The notes under the pieces: model-generated | Database searches by the model: none | Told to the model about the DNA's origin: nothing | What the model saw: the letters and a program-made list of their open reading frames with translations, nothing else | Shown here: positions 1 through 9,264 of the stretch, piece by piece | Layout of the letters: each line of letters begins with the position of its first letter | Numbering within the stretch: the stretch's first letter is position 1 | Position numbers and translations under genes: made by a program | Assembly (NCBI GenBank): GCA_964426545.1 | Contig: CAYRQP010000011.1 | Span: forward strand, 7,357-71,356 | DNA length: 64,000 bases | Source: CAYRQP01 sp964426545 | GTDB taxonomy: Bacteria > Fermentibacterota > Fermentibacteria > Fermentibacterales > JCC-6 | Direction: 5' to 3'

Positions 1-1257
1 AAATTTCCTCACTGAAATATATGCCGTTCCGGAGATGTTTCTCATATAATCAGGAAGGAAGGGATTCAGCCATATTGTATCGCTTTGTGCAATGTAAAGC
101 AGAAACTCACTCTCTCTTGTTTCAAGATTGAAATTCAAAACTTCGTCACCGCTGTTTCTGAAGATTTCAAAATTGCAGTCCTTGAGTCCGGTAAAATCAG
201 CTTCTATACTGTAAAACCCCGTAGTATCCGGAGAAAATCCGATTGTGGAGCAGGAGTCAGCTGATAGTTGCACCGGCTCCTCTGATAGTGTTTCTGAATA
301 AACACCTTCCAGCGGGATGAGTTTCATTTCATAGTCCGTGCCTTCGTACACGTAGTACGGGTGTATTTCAACCACCAATTCATCCCTGCCTGGTGGGATG
401 ATAAGTGTTTCCCTTGCCCCATCATCAATCGAAGACATCAGGGTTTCACCTGTTTGATCGATGATATAGACATCGAGGTCCACTTCACTGCCTGAATCAA
501 CTGATAAAAAACAGGGGGATACCCTGTTACCCGGAAGCAGGATCCGTTTAATCTCACCGTATGTTATTTTACTGTTCAATACAATTTCATCTTCCGGGAA
601 TGTCGGGAAATTACCTGTCTGCGCGACTGTAAGTGATATTTCTCCCTCTTCCTTTGGATATATCTTCTTGACCAATATGTGTAGAATTTCACCTGCAATA
701 GCGGAGACAGTTACTGATTCTCTCGATTCAAGTTCATTACTGATTCCCCATGTGGAATAGAAACCAGTACCATATACTTCGAGATCGAAATCAGTACCTT
801 TTGGTCCTTCGAGATTGAATGTCCATTCTCCTGTTACCGAGGGTATGAACCTGTATACCACTCCCATCATGCCGAGTGAAATGGTGTCAACCTTTGCTTC
901 TTCCGCTGTGATAGTGTCAGGAACCACATCGGACACATAGAATGTAACAGAATCTGTCCCGACTTCGGGATTATCGGCAGTTAGATAGAAACGGTAATCC
1001 GAAAACGCAGATAGTATCAGTTCTTCTCCATCCCTTGCTAAAGCACATAGATTACCTGATGCATCGAATGCTCTCAATCCGGAGTGCGAATCGGTGGATA
1101 CCCGAAGAAGAGTATAGTCGCTCTCGAAAATGCCTATCCAGGCTGTACCGTCTTCGTAGACAATGGGACAGGAATCACCCGAGCGAATTGTATGTACACC
1201 GGCAGGGTCAGGAAGAGTAATCCCAACAATGGCTGTGAATAACAGCATGAAACTCAT
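1..1257 (-). CDS. Secreted hypothetical protein, partial (C-terminus beyond window)
   Basis: An open frame of 419 codons without a stop runs off the left edge. The ATG at 1257 has a GGAGG Shine-Dalgarno about 6 bases upstream. The N-terminus (MSFMLLFTAIVGITLPDPAG) looks like a short signal peptide, so export is likely. The rest is rich in Asp, Glu, Ser, Thr and aromatic residues in short beta-strand-like stretches, with two segments resembling PPC-type or jelly-roll extracellular domains (for example around residues 125-180 and 220-290). I recognise no catalytic motif. It is the first gene of its own unit, 109 bases from the stop of the next gene. The function is unknown; a cell-surface or secreted beta-rich protein is the best description. 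Confidence 0.75.
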   Translation of the reverse strand, partial: MSFMLLFTAIVGITLPDPAGVHTIRSGDSCPIVYEDGTAWIGIFESDYTLLRVSTDSHSGLRAFDASGNLCALARDGEELILSAFSDYRFYLTADNPEVGTDSVTFYVSDVVPDTITAEEAKVDTISLGMMGVVYRFIPSVTGEWTFNLEGPKGTDFDLEVYGTGFYSTWGISNELESRESVTVSAIAGEILHILVKKIYPKEEGEISLTVAQTGNFPTFPEDEIVLNSKITYGEIKRILLPGNRVSPCFLSVDSGSEVDLDVYIIDQTGETLMSSIDDGARETLIIPPGRDELVVEIHPYYVYEGTDYEMKLIPLEGVYSETLSEEPVQLSADSCSTIGFSPDTTGFYSIEADFTGLKDCNFEIFRNSGDEVLNFNLETRESEFLLYIAQSDTIWLNPFLPDYMRNISGTAYISVRKF

Positions 1258-1366
1258 AATATCCTCCATGATAATTGAAAACTGTATCTACTGCTCTGCT
1301 CGATTAACCGTTCGATACCTGAACACAGATTACTGAATTGTCGGGCATAGTCATGCACTGACAATC

Positions 1367-2050
1367 TCATACATCCAGCCCGGCTGCAAAGGCCGAAAAA
1401 TCCGGAACTGTGATTTGGATTCCTTCAGCCTTTTTCAGACGAAGGACAACATCCCAGCATGTCAGCAGCATATACCCGCTGATTGCTTTTTTAAATCTCA
1501 TTACCGCCGGAATTCTCTGCTCTGAAAATTCAAGATGAAGAAATATGCTGTCCTCCGGATAGTATTCAGGGGGCCAGACGGAAAATATTACTTTCAGGCA
1601 TTCATCCGGATTTTGTTTCGACCGGACCAGGTCTTTTAAAACATCGAAATCCCCGCCAATATGGTGCATGGCACTTCTTATCTGCAGGAGCGTTCTTCTC
1701 TTATTCATGCCCGGTGATGGAAACTCCGTAATGAAGTCGAGTCCTTCTGCTATGGGATATCCAAGTTCGAGTAGAGCAGATGCTTCCGTCAGACATACTG
1801 CAAACAGCTCGGCAGCACCGGCGACAGGAATGTCTGCTGCATCACCTTCGCCGACCCATATCCCGGTAATCCGGGAAAGTTCCCTGACGCTTTCTCCCGC
1901 CGGACTCCGGGTTATCTCCTGTACATGCGTCCTCAGGGAATTATACTGTGGAATATGGACATTTGCAGTGACTCCGCCCCCAAGAACAGCAGTATGATAG
2001 AGGACTTTCGCAATATCAGTTTCATTTCTAAACGTTGAAGGAAAGTTCAT
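1367..2050 (-). CDS. Conserved-looking hypothetical protein downstream of xerC
   Basis: A 227-residue soluble protein without signal peptide or membrane segment. Its ATG overlaps the TGA stop of the upstream recombinase gene (ATGA overlap at 2047-2050), so the two are translationally coupled. I do not recognise the family. It has a mixed alpha/beta composition, with an Ala/Leu-rich helical region around residues 75-105 and a KRRTLLQIRSAMHHIGGDFD segment near 115-135. Its position as the last gene of a four-gene overlapping operon (LysM protein, L7/L12-like protein, XerC/D, this one) suggests a role with those genes, but nothing in the sequence shows what it is. Confidence 0.7.
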   Translation of the reverse strand: MNFPSTFRNETDIAKVLYHTAVLGGGVTANVHIPQYNSLRTHVQEITRSPAGESVRELSRITGIWVGEGDAADIPVAGAAELFAVCLTEASALLELGYPIAEGLDFITEFPSPGMNKRRTLLQIRSAMHHIGGDFDVLKDLVRSKQNPDECLKVIFSVWPPEYYPEDSIFLHLEFSEQRIPAVMRFKKAISGYMLLTCWDVVLRLKKAEGIQITVPDFSAFAAGLDV

Positions 2051-2949
2051 CTGTGTCCTCCAACTGACCTTGGATGAAACTTGTCTATAACACCCATGAG
2101 ATAAGTGGTGTCAAGACCTGTATATATTTCAGTCGTCCGGATATCTGAGTGTCCCAGAAGTTCCTGAACAACACGAAGGTCAGCACCGCCCTGCAGAAGA
2201 TGTGTTGCAAAGGAGTGTCTCAGAGTATGCGGGTGTATCGGTTCGTCTATGCCTGACATTTCCGCTGCCTTTCGTACAATGTTCCAGACTGTCATCCGCG
2301 AAAGAGGATTGCCCCTATAGGTGAGAAACAAGACCGAACCTGATTTGCCTTTTGAAAGCACGGGTCTGGCTTCATCGATGTATTTAGAGAGCCATCCGAG
2401 CGATACTTTTCCGATTGGTACCACTCTCTCTTTCGAGCCCTTTCCGAACGGTCTGACAAACTCATCTTCGAAATTAATCCTGTCAACCGTGATACTGCAT
2501 AATTCGCTGACGCGCAGTCCTGAACCGTATGCAAGTTCCATAAGCGTACGGTTTCTGATTGAAATTACAGTATCTCCCGTCCATGCCTCTACGAGTAACT
2601 CAGCTGATTTGACACTTACCGCCTGTGGGAGACTTTTCCTTGTCTTCGGCGGATGCAGAAGTTCTGCAGGGTTATCCTCTCTGATTTTTTCAGTCTGCAG
2701 ATACGAAAAAAATATCCTGATAGAAGACAGTTTTCTGCGGATACTTGTATCAGCAGTTCCAGTCCCTGCGAGATATTCAAGATAATCCGCAATACTGCCC
2801 GTTTCTGTACTCCCTATTAATGCAGCTCCTTTATGTTCGAGCCATTTAGTAAAATCCTTGAGGTCACTTCCGTATGCATCGACTGTTTTGGGGGATAGGT
2901 TTTTCTCAAGAGATATATAAGCGAGGAATGCTCCGACCCGATCATCCAT
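2047..2949 (-). CDS. xerC: Tyrosine recombinase XerC/XerD
   Basis: A 300-residue site-specific recombinase of the size usual for XerC/XerD, which resolve chromosome dimers at dif together with FtsK. An N-terminal SAM-like core-binding domain (about residues 3-90) precedes the catalytic domain. The expected catalytic residues are visible: R146 in GSGLRVSEL, K170 or K173 in FGKGSKERVVP, H241 and R244 in HPHTLRHSFATH, H267 in ELLGHSDI, and the nucleophile Y276 in TEIYTGLD. The start overlaps the upstream gene by 8 bases and the stop overlaps the downstream gene by 4, so it is a housekeeping-type recombinase in an operon rather than a phage integrase beside an att site. XerC versus XerD cannot be decided here. 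Confidence 0.93.
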   Translation of the reverse strand: MDDRVGAFLAYISLEKNLSPKTVDAYGSDLKDFTKWLEHKGAALIGSTETGSIADYLEYLAGTGTADTSIRRKLSSIRIFFSYLQTEKIREDNPAELLHPPKTRKSLPQAVSVKSAELLVEAWTGDTVISIRNRTLMELAYGSGLRVSELCSITVDRINFEDEFVRPFGKGSKERVVPIGKVSLGWLSKYIDEARPVLSKGKSGSVLFLTYRGNPLSRMTVWNIVRKAAEMSGIDEPIHPHTLRHSFATHLLQGGADLRVVQELLGHSDIRTTEIYTGLDTTYLMGVIDKFHPRSVGGHR

Positions 2950-4987
2950 TCAAGGTCAGCCACTCCCGAAAATCAGACCGGCTCTCCCTATTATCCGCTG
3001 TCAAACCTGACATGTCTCTTGAATCGAGAAATATGGTAGCTCCTCTTTTTTCGAGTTTTCCAGCAATTTCACGGGCTTTTTCGATTGACCGAAAACTTGC
3101 AATCCAGGAAGGACAGTCCATGAGCATATCATTTGATGCTGTTTCCTCCAGAAGAAGAATGTCCTTCAAAGCAAGAAGCACATCATCAGAGATTTCATCT
3201 GAAGGAGCACATAGATAAATAGAATATCTTGCTTCGTCAGGAGGTGATTTCATGTAGGTTGGGGGGGGCTGAAACTCTAAATCAGTTTCACCTGGATCTT
3301 CCGATAAGGATGTTGCAGAAGATAAGAAATCTATTGCAGGCGGGCTTTCTTCGCTCTCTTTTTCGACAGTCGGTTCCGGAAGCGGGGGTGACGATTCATG
3401 AGCATCTTCTCGCAGCGGAATTCCCGATACAAGAGGAAGTTCAGGTTCACGTTTGAATACCAATACGGACGGGGGTGCTGTCAGTTCGAAACTCACATCA
3501 GGAAGGTCAGGTACTTCTTCAGGAATCACTGCCGTGTGTTCAGTCGAGGGAATTCCCGATACAAGAGGAAGTTTGGCTTCCTGTTTGAATACCAACACAG
3601 GCGGTGGTGAAATAATACCATAGACGAGCTTTCGTTTCGGTAAATCAGGAACCGGAGAAGGTGGAATGTTCTTCCCCGAGACAAGTGTCTTCGGAATATC
3701 GAATACAATAGCAGCAGGAGGCGGTGTTTTTCTTACTTCGGTCTTCTTCTTTTCAAGAAACAACACAGGGGGAACACAGTATGTGATTTCTGTCGAAGGA
3801 GCATTCAGCCGGACCACGGGGGGTGCGATAATTATCTTTTTCTCAATAATATGAACGGGCGGGGCAATAAACTCCGCAGGGGAAACTGACTTCGGAGGTT
3901 TACCCGGGATGAATATGCCGGGAATAACGGTCTCACCCTTTCGCTTCAACCGTTTCTTTCTTTTCGGTTTCGGAGGCGGTCTGAAATAATCCGCAGTGAG
4001 TAATCCTCTTCCTTCCGGAATACCCTCTACCAGTTCAAAGATCTCTTCATCAGTTTCAGGGGTTGTCTCCGCTTTCTCATCGTCATTATCAGCAATATCC
4101 GCATTCTTTGTCTGGTGTACGTTCTCATCAGATTCACTCTCGTCCGGTGCTGTGGCAGAAGTTTCTTGATTTTCTTTACCTGTATCAGCATCTGCCGCCA
4201 CAGGTGATTCAGGGGCTTCTGCAGTGACTTCCCGGGGAACTTCCTGTTTTTCATCGACCTTGTTCGGAACGGATTCAGCAATATCTTCCTCTGATTTAAC
4301 TGAGATATCTTCAATCTTTTCGTCAATCTCAACGTGATTCTCTTCAGTTTCTACAGTTTGGGACATATCAGTCTGCTGTTCGTCCGCATCATCCTCTTCC
4401 GGAGATACGTCCAGCATGTCTTTCTCTGTAGAGTCAGGAGTGTTCTCTTCGAAGACAGTTTCTGAAATATCTTCCTTCTCAAACAGTACCGCCGATGCGG
4501 TAGAAGGTAAATCATCTTTATTTCCCGACGAACTGAGTTCGGGTTCTATTCTGACTATTCCGCCGGCATCCGTGATAGTCCGCTTTATCTGCCTTGCAGT
4601 ATTGTTGTCGACATTCTTTCTAATGACAAAAGGTATCCTCGAAAGCCAAAGAACTGCCTGTTCATGGTGTATTCCTGCAAGTTCCTGAAGTGTACGCCTT
4701 AATCTGCTTCTTTTCCCGACTTCACACTCGACAAGGACAACGCGAAAACTCACTGTATGAGCATCGGCATCATCAGCCGGGAGAACAGTACTTTTTATAC
4801 TCCTGTGCTTCGAAAGCGATGCAGCCAGATTTTCAGCCCTTACCTTCGACAGACCGGAACCCGCAACAAGACTCCCTTTTTTCAGGGCGAGCAGTACCTC
4901 TGTACGCTCCATATCTGTGAGTTCGATCAGAATTTCGATGACTTTTTTAGATGGCTTACTCCCGCTAAGTGTAACTTTCCAGTTCAT
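2942..4987 (-). CDS. Large acidic/proline-rich protein with L7/L12 C-terminal-like domains
   Basis: This 681-residue protein seems to carry three copies of a fold resembling the ribosomal L7/L12 C-terminal domain: about residues 1-72, 80-150 and 598-672. Each has the pattern beta strand, helix-turn-helix, then a G-A-x-(I/V) final strand (DAGGIVRIEP, KRGATIFLDS). Between them lie an acidic low-complexity stretch (about 160-330) and a proline-rich stretch (about 350-590) with repeated blocks ending LPLVSGIP and PPxVLVF. There is no signal peptide. It is followed with an 8-base overlap by xerC and preceded by a LysM protein. The domain assignment is by eye and needs a profile search. The function is unknown; a scaffold with modules joined by disordered linkers is a reasonable guess. 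Confidence 0.8.
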   Translation of the reverse strand: MNWKVTLSGSKPSKKVIEILIELTDMERTEVLLALKKGSLVAGSGLSKVRAENLAASLSKHRSIKSTVLPADDADAHTVSFRVVLVECEVGKRSRLRRTLQELAGIHHEQAVLWLSRIPFVIRKNVDNNTARQIKRTITDAGGIVRIEPELSSSGNKDDLPSTASAVLFEKEDISETVFEENTPDSTEKDMLDVSPEEDDADEQQTDMSQTVETEENHVEIDEKIEDISVKSEEDIAESVPNKVDEKQEVPREVTAEAPESPVAADADTGKENQETSATAPDESESDENVHQTKNADIADNDDEKAETTPETDEEIFELVEGIPEGRGLLTADYFRPPPKPKRKKRLKRKGETVIPGIFIPGKPPKSVSPAEFIAPPVHIIEKKIIIAPPVVRLNAPSTEITYCVPPVLFLEKKKTEVRKTPPPAAIVFDIPKTLVSGKNIPPSPVPDLPKRKLVYGIISPPPVLVFKQEAKLPLVSGIPSTEHTAVIPEEVPDLPDVSFELTAPPSVLVFKREPELPLVSGIPLREDAHESSPPLPEPTVEKESEESPPAIDFLSSATSLSEDPGETDLEFQPPPTYMKSPPDEARYSIYLCAPSDEISDDVLLALKDILLLEETASNDMLMDCPSWIASFRSIEKAREIAGKLEKRGATIFLDSRDMSGLTADNRESRSDFREWLTLNG
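3417..3609 (-). repeat. In-frame direct repeat in the proline-rich linker
   Basis: Two closely similar blocks of about 60 bases, at 3417-3477 and 3549-3609, lie 132 bases (44 codons) apart in the linker of the L7/L12-like protein. Both encode a PPxVLVFKxExxLPLVSGIP-type segment. Weaker relatives of the PPPVxxxxK pattern continue through about 3620-3860. The spacing in whole codons points to internal duplication of a peptide module. Confidence 0.7.
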
Positions 4988-5012
4988 CAGTTTTGTTCAC
5001 CCTGTCTGTGTT

Positions 5013-6035
5013 TTATCTCTGTTTCTGAACCAAAACTATCTCATCACCGATATTTACCAGTTCCGGGATTGCACATCTGAATATCATCACTGCCGATGTA
5101 GTATTCTCGGTGGCGAGGACTACAAATTCTGCTACCGGATTATCAGGCAGAATTACATCTTCGCCGGATGGAGTCTCTATCTCCTGACCGGAATCGTACA
5201 TTTCGAAAATATCACCCGGGACAAGTCCGTTTAGGGCACCCCTGTCGATATAGACAACACTGTATGAATAGGCTCGCTCCAGGTCCGGGTTCCTAAATGC
5301 AATAATAGTTGCCGTCAGGCCTGACATTACATCAATACCTGAAACTTCTATAGGTGCCGCAGAACCATAAGGAACAACTGCGAATCCTGCATACACAGGA
5401 CGGTATGCATGCTCCAGAAGAGCTATACTTGCATCTGCACCCAATTCGACAATTCGGCAGACACCTGCCACATAAATTATTCTTCCGAGATCTTCATCCG
5501 TATCCGGATGTTTAACCTCTTCTCCCTCGTGCAAAACATGAAAGACTCTGTTTAGTTCCAGTCCCTGATTCTGCCCTATATCGAGACCGAGCAGATCTCC
5601 GGGGAATGCAAATCCTTCAGCAAGCGAACTATTCCCGACATTTGTCTCGACTATATACCCCGAAGCGGTCAGTGGTTCTGAAAGTATCCTGCCTGCTGTC
5701 TCGAGCGTCATCCTGCTGAGAACGATTCTCGAAACTGATCCTGCCATGGAAGACGTTTCAGTAGAATAATCAGATGTAACCCCTGTCACTGTCGCTACAC
5801 CGGATATATCAGGGATCGAGATTATTTCTCCGGGTACGAGATAGTGAATACCTGCAATTCTCGGATTGGCTCCGAGAATGTCTTCCCAGTGAAAAGGAGT
5901 GCCGTAATAATGTTCTGAAAGTTCCCACAGAGTATCTCCCTCATCAATAGTGTGTACTGAAGATGCATACAAAGGCAGGAAAGGTGAAAGAACAAGAGCA
6001 GCAGGTAGTATTATCTTTAAACTGACGTGGTTCAT
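5013..6035 (-). CDS. Exported LysM-domain protein
   Basis: A 340-residue protein with a signal peptide (MNHVSLKIILPAALVLSPFL, cleavage probably near the ASS at 24-26) and one LysM domain at about residues 28-76 (HTIDEGDTLWELSEHYYGTP ... YLVPGEIISIPD). LysM binds glycan chains of peptidoglycan, so the protein is probably periplasmic and wall-bound. The remaining 260 residues are beta-rich, with a repeated GDxxxL and GxVPGDIFEMYD style that I cannot assign. A GGAGG lies about 10 bases before the ATG. It is the first gene of the LysM, L7/L12-like, xerC unit; the gap to the next gene is 25 bases. Confidence 0.85.
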   Translation of the reverse strand: MNHVSLKIILPAALVLSPFLPLYASSVHTIDEGDTLWELSEHYYGTPFHWEDILGANPRIAGIHYLVPGEIISIPDISGVATVTGVTSDYSTETSSMAGSVSRIVLSRMTLETAGRILSEPLTASGYIVETNVGNSSLAEGFAFPGDLLGLDIGQNQGLELNRVFHVLHEGEEVKHPDTDEDLGRIIYVAGVCRIVELGADASIALLEHAYRPVYAGFAVVPYGSAAPIEVSGIDVMSGLTATIIAFRNPDLERAYSYSVVYIDRGALNGLVPGDIFEMYDSGQEIETPSGEDVILPDNPVAEFVVLATENTTSAVMIFRCAIPELVNIGDEIVLVQKQR

Positions 6036-6122
6036 AACCGTGATACCTCCGTGAACTTATATTTTTACATTCTATTCATAACTACAAATATACTATAATC
6101 CTTAAACAATCAAGTAAGGTCA

Positions 6123-6878
6123 TTATTCCGATGATACAGTCCCTGTATGCCCAGTATCCCACGATGCTTCGGGGTAAAAAACCATAGAACCGTCATTAAT
6201 ACTACCTAATACATCAACCGTAACTTCATACGAACCGGAGTTCTCATCCGGATAATCCACTCTGGGAATATTCACTGCAAAGAACAATTCACCTGAATAT
6301 TCTACTGTGCTGCTCCAGTTCTTCCCGACTGCTACAGGCTGTGTACTGTCAACACGCATAACAAGTTCTCCGTTTGTAGCTCTTGGCACCAGGGCAATAG
6401 TCGTGGATGACATATTTCTTCCCTCAGGCCCGCTCACGCCGGTCTTCATCATAACTGTACCGGTGGACGACACTGAAACAACATCATCAGAAGAAACGGT
6501 TAAGCCCGATGCAGTCCATCCACTGTCGGCATATACTTCGAAAGTCCCTGTCTGCATTTCATCGGCGTTCTGCCATACAATGAACTTAATCTCGCTGAAA
6601 TCGAATTCTTTCACCCCTCTGCTACCTGCTACAGATATCAGTCTGTCTGAAAATGTCACCGTACCGATGCAGCTTACACTGTCTTTCAGCATTACAGCAG
6701 CTTCACCTGCGGGAAAACGCACTTCTGTTTCTCCGATAATTACACTTTGTCCGCTCAAAGGGACATATTCTCCGGTCATAACGTCTCCATCTGAAGTAAT
6801 TGCTGCACTTTGGGGACGGCTGCATGCAAATAAAACAAGTAGAATGCATATTCCTGCTGAATTCACATAATTCCTCAT
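6123..6878 (-). CDS. Hypothetical lipoprotein
   Basis: A 251-residue protein with a lipoprotein signal: hydrophobic stretch to residue 18, then the lipobox LFAC with C19 followed by SRPQ. The mature part is beta-rich and Ser/Thr/Val-rich with no motif I recognise; its centre has a GTFEVYADSGWTASGL-type segment. The ATG overlaps the stop of lon (6875-6878), so it is translated in the same transcript as the protease. The combination suggests an envelope-linked role, but no substrate or partner can be named. Confidence 0.8.
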   Translation of the reverse strand: MRNYVNSAGICILLVLFACSRPQSAAITSDGDVMTGEYVPLSGQSVIIGETEVRFPAGEAAVMLKDSVSCIGTVTFSDRLISVAGSRGVKEFDFSEIKFIVWQNADEMQTGTFEVYADSGWTASGLTVSSDDVVSVSSTGTVMMKTGVSGPEGRNMSSTTIALVPRATNGELVMRVDSTQPVAVGKNWSSTVEYSGELFFAVNIPRVDYPDENSGSYEVTVDVLGSINDGSMVFYPEASWDTGHTGTVSSE

Positions 6879-9217
6879 TTATGGACACTTCCTTTCAATT
6901 CATTGATAAGCAGAGGAATTACCTCTTCAAGTTCTTCAACAGGGATGAATTCAATTCGGGTTCTGATATTCTCAGGAATATCTTCGATATCTTTAAGATT
7001 CTCCTTAGGTATGATAATTCTGGTGATTCCGGCGGAGAGTGCTCCCAGTGCTTTCTCCTTTATTCCACCCACCGGCATCACTCTTCCGTGAAGACTTATC
7101 TCACCCGTCAGTGCAATACACGGAGTTACAGGTTTAGATGTCAATGCAGAGATCATGGACACAGCGATTGCTGCACCCGCGGAAGGGCCGTCTTTGGGAG
7201 TAGCGCCTGCAGGCACATGAAGGTGCAGGTCTATCTTCTGAAAATCCTTCAGAATCTTATATCTGCCGGAGTGCACGCGAATCCATGACTGAGCAGCCTG
7301 TGCGGATTCTTTCATTACATCGCCAAGCTGACCGGTGAGTTTCAGATTCCCACTACCTTCCATTACTATTGTCTCCACAAGAAGAATCTCCCCGCCCGAG
7401 GGAGTCCATGCGAGTGCGGTGCAAATACCGACTGCAGGTTCCTTAAAACCCCGTTCTCTCATGAACTTCTCAGCACCGAGAAACCCGTGAAGTTTCTCCT
7501 TTGTGACGACAACGAGAGAAGCATCATTTTCAGCAATTCTCATTGCTACTTTCCGGCATATTTTACCAATCTGTCTTTCCAGTTCTCTGACACCGGCTTC
7601 GTGGGTATAAGTTCTAATCAACTCCAACAGAGCAGTCTTGTTAAACCGGATATAGTCTCCGGTGAGACCGGTATTCTCGAGACGCTTCGGTATAAGATAA
7701 CGACGGGCTATTTGGAATTTTTCATCCTCTGTATATCCGGGAATTCGAATTATCTCCATCCTGTCGCGCAACGGAGCCGGAATAGTGTCGAGTCTGTTTG
7801 CGGTTGTTATGAACTGCACGGCACTGAGGTCGAACGCTACATTCATGTAATTGTCGCGGAATGAGTAGTTCTGCTCAGGGTCGAGGACTTCGAGAAGCGC
7901 AGAAGTCGGGTCTCCCCTGAAATCGCTTCCGAGTTTATCCACCTCATCGAGCATGAATACCGGATTGTTACTTCCGGCTTCTTTCAGTCCCTGTATGATC
8001 TTGCCTGGCATTGCGCCGATATATGTTCGTCGATGACCCCTGATCTCTGCTTCATCGTGTACACCGCCAAGGGACATCCGTACAAACTCTCTACCTATCG
8101 CCCGCGCTATGCTTTTACCCATAGATGTCTTGCCGACTCCGGGCGGACCTACAAAACAAAGTATGGGAGCTTTCCCTGTAGGGTTGAGTTTGCGGACGGC
8201 AAGGAATTCCAGAATCCGCTGTTTTACATCTTCGAGGTCATAATGATCTTCTTCGAGTGTCCTGCGGGCTCTCTTTATTTCAAGGAGGTCTTCTGTACTC
8301 TCAAGCCATGGCAAAGCCAATATCCATTCAATGTAATTTCTGATCACTGCTACTTCAGGAAGGCCGGGGTGCATCCGCGAAAGCCTGGAAAGTTCTTCTT
8401 CTGCCGTTTTCCTGACTTCGTCGGACAATTCTTTCTTAGCGAGTTTTTCTTTGAGTTCTGCAGCTTCGGGATTCTCGTTCCCGCTTCCCAATTCCTTCTG
8501 AATCGCCTTCAACTGCTCTTTCAGGATATATTCTTTTTGATCCTTCTCGATTTCTTCCCGCACTTCCCCCTGAATTTTCGATCGCAGCAGCATGATTTTT
8601 ATTTCGTGTGACATCTTATCAGAGATGATCTGAAGTCTGCGGAGTATGTTTCCCTCATCCAGTATCCTCTGTTTTTCATCTATTCCAACTTCAAGATAAG
8701 TCGCAGCCAGAAAACTGAATTCATCCGGGTCTGTTTCAACATCGAATTCCGGAAACTTGTCAGGGGGTTTAGGAGATAACTCAAGTATCTGTTTCATCTG
8801 TCCCAATACAGTATCCGTCCACGCTGCAATTTCATCTTCCTCAGAAGGCAGGATATACGGTATTTTTCTCTCAATCCTGACAGATGGGAACAGAGCCCCT
8901 GTGTTGACTAGCTCGACCATTTCAACTCTGGCAATTCCATAAAGACGCATCCGCAGAATATCTCCGGGAAATCTGTAGAACCGCTGTATTCCCACTACAG
9001 TGCCAATAGAATAATATGATTCGATTTTCGAGAGATCAACAGCACCGTCTCTCAGAGCAAAAACACCTATAATCTTGTTTGTCTCTATGGCGTTGTTGAC
9101 CAGTTCTACCTCAACCGGATTACTGACGGTACGTGACAGTACGGTATATGGGAAAATGATGTCTTCACGAGCGGACATAAGCGATATTATCTCCGGCAGT
9201 TCACTTTTGTTTCTCAA
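6875..9217 (-). CDS. lon: ATP-dependent Lon protease
   Basis: The 780-residue length and domain order match LonA: N-terminal substrate-binding domain (about 8-205), coiled coil (215-285), AAA+ module and serine-lysine protease domain. Walker A is GPPGVGKTS at 357-365 and Walker B is FMLDEVDK at 421-428. The catalytic dyad is S679 in PKDGPSAGA and K722 in GGIKEKALG, the same numbers as in E. coli Lon. It degrades misfolded and regulatory proteins in the cytoplasm. The gene starts about 50 bases after the stop of the PEGA/TonB gene and overlaps a lipoprotein gene downstream. No heat-shock operator (CIRCE) was seen before it. Confidence 0.97.
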   Translation of the reverse strand: MRNKSELPEIISLMSAREDIIFPYTVLSRTVSNPVEVELVNNAIETNKIIGVFALRDGAVDLSKIESYYSIGTVVGIQRFYRFPGDILRMRLYGIARVEMVELVNTGALFPSVRIERKIPYILPSEEDEIAAWTDTVLGQMKQILELSPKPPDKFPEFDVETDPDEFSFLAATYLEVGIDEKQRILDEGNILRRLQIISDKMSHEIKIMLLRSKIQGEVREEIEKDQKEYILKEQLKAIQKELGSGNENPEAAELKEKLAKKELSDEVRKTAEEELSRLSRMHPGLPEVAVIRNYIEWILALPWLESTEDLLEIKRARRTLEEDHYDLEDVKQRILEFLAVRKLNPTGKAPILCFVGPPGVGKTSMGKSIARAIGREFVRMSLGGVHDEAEIRGHRRTYIGAMPGKIIQGLKEAGSNNPVFMLDEVDKLGSDFRGDPTSALLEVLDPEQNYSFRDNYMNVAFDLSAVQFITTANRLDTIPAPLRDRMEIIRIPGYTEDEKFQIARRYLIPKRLENTGLTGDYIRFNKTALLELIRTYTHEAGVRELERQIGKICRKVAMRIAENDASLVVVTKEKLHGFLGAEKFMRERGFKEPAVGICTALAWTPSGGEILLVETIVMEGSGNLKLTGQLGDVMKESAQAAQSWIRVHSGRYKILKDFQKIDLHLHVPAGATPKDGPSAGAAIAVSMISALTSKPVTPCIALTGEISLHGRVMPVGGIKEKALGALSAGITRIIIPKENLKDIEDIPENIRTRIEFIPVEELEEVIPLLINELKGSVHK

Positions 9218-9264
9218 TTTATTCTCTCCTCAGGGCAAAAACATATGTCTTTCGTCCGTTCAGA

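Noticed and set aside
2047..2949. Tyrosine recombinase as a sign of an integrated mobile element
   Set aside because: It lies in a tight operon with housekeeping-like genes, has no tRNA or att-like repeat nearby and looks like chromosomal XerC/D.
6087..6113. TTGATT and TATATT on the minus strand before the LysM gene
   Set aside because: The spacer is only 15 bases and the region is generally AT-rich; too weak to call.
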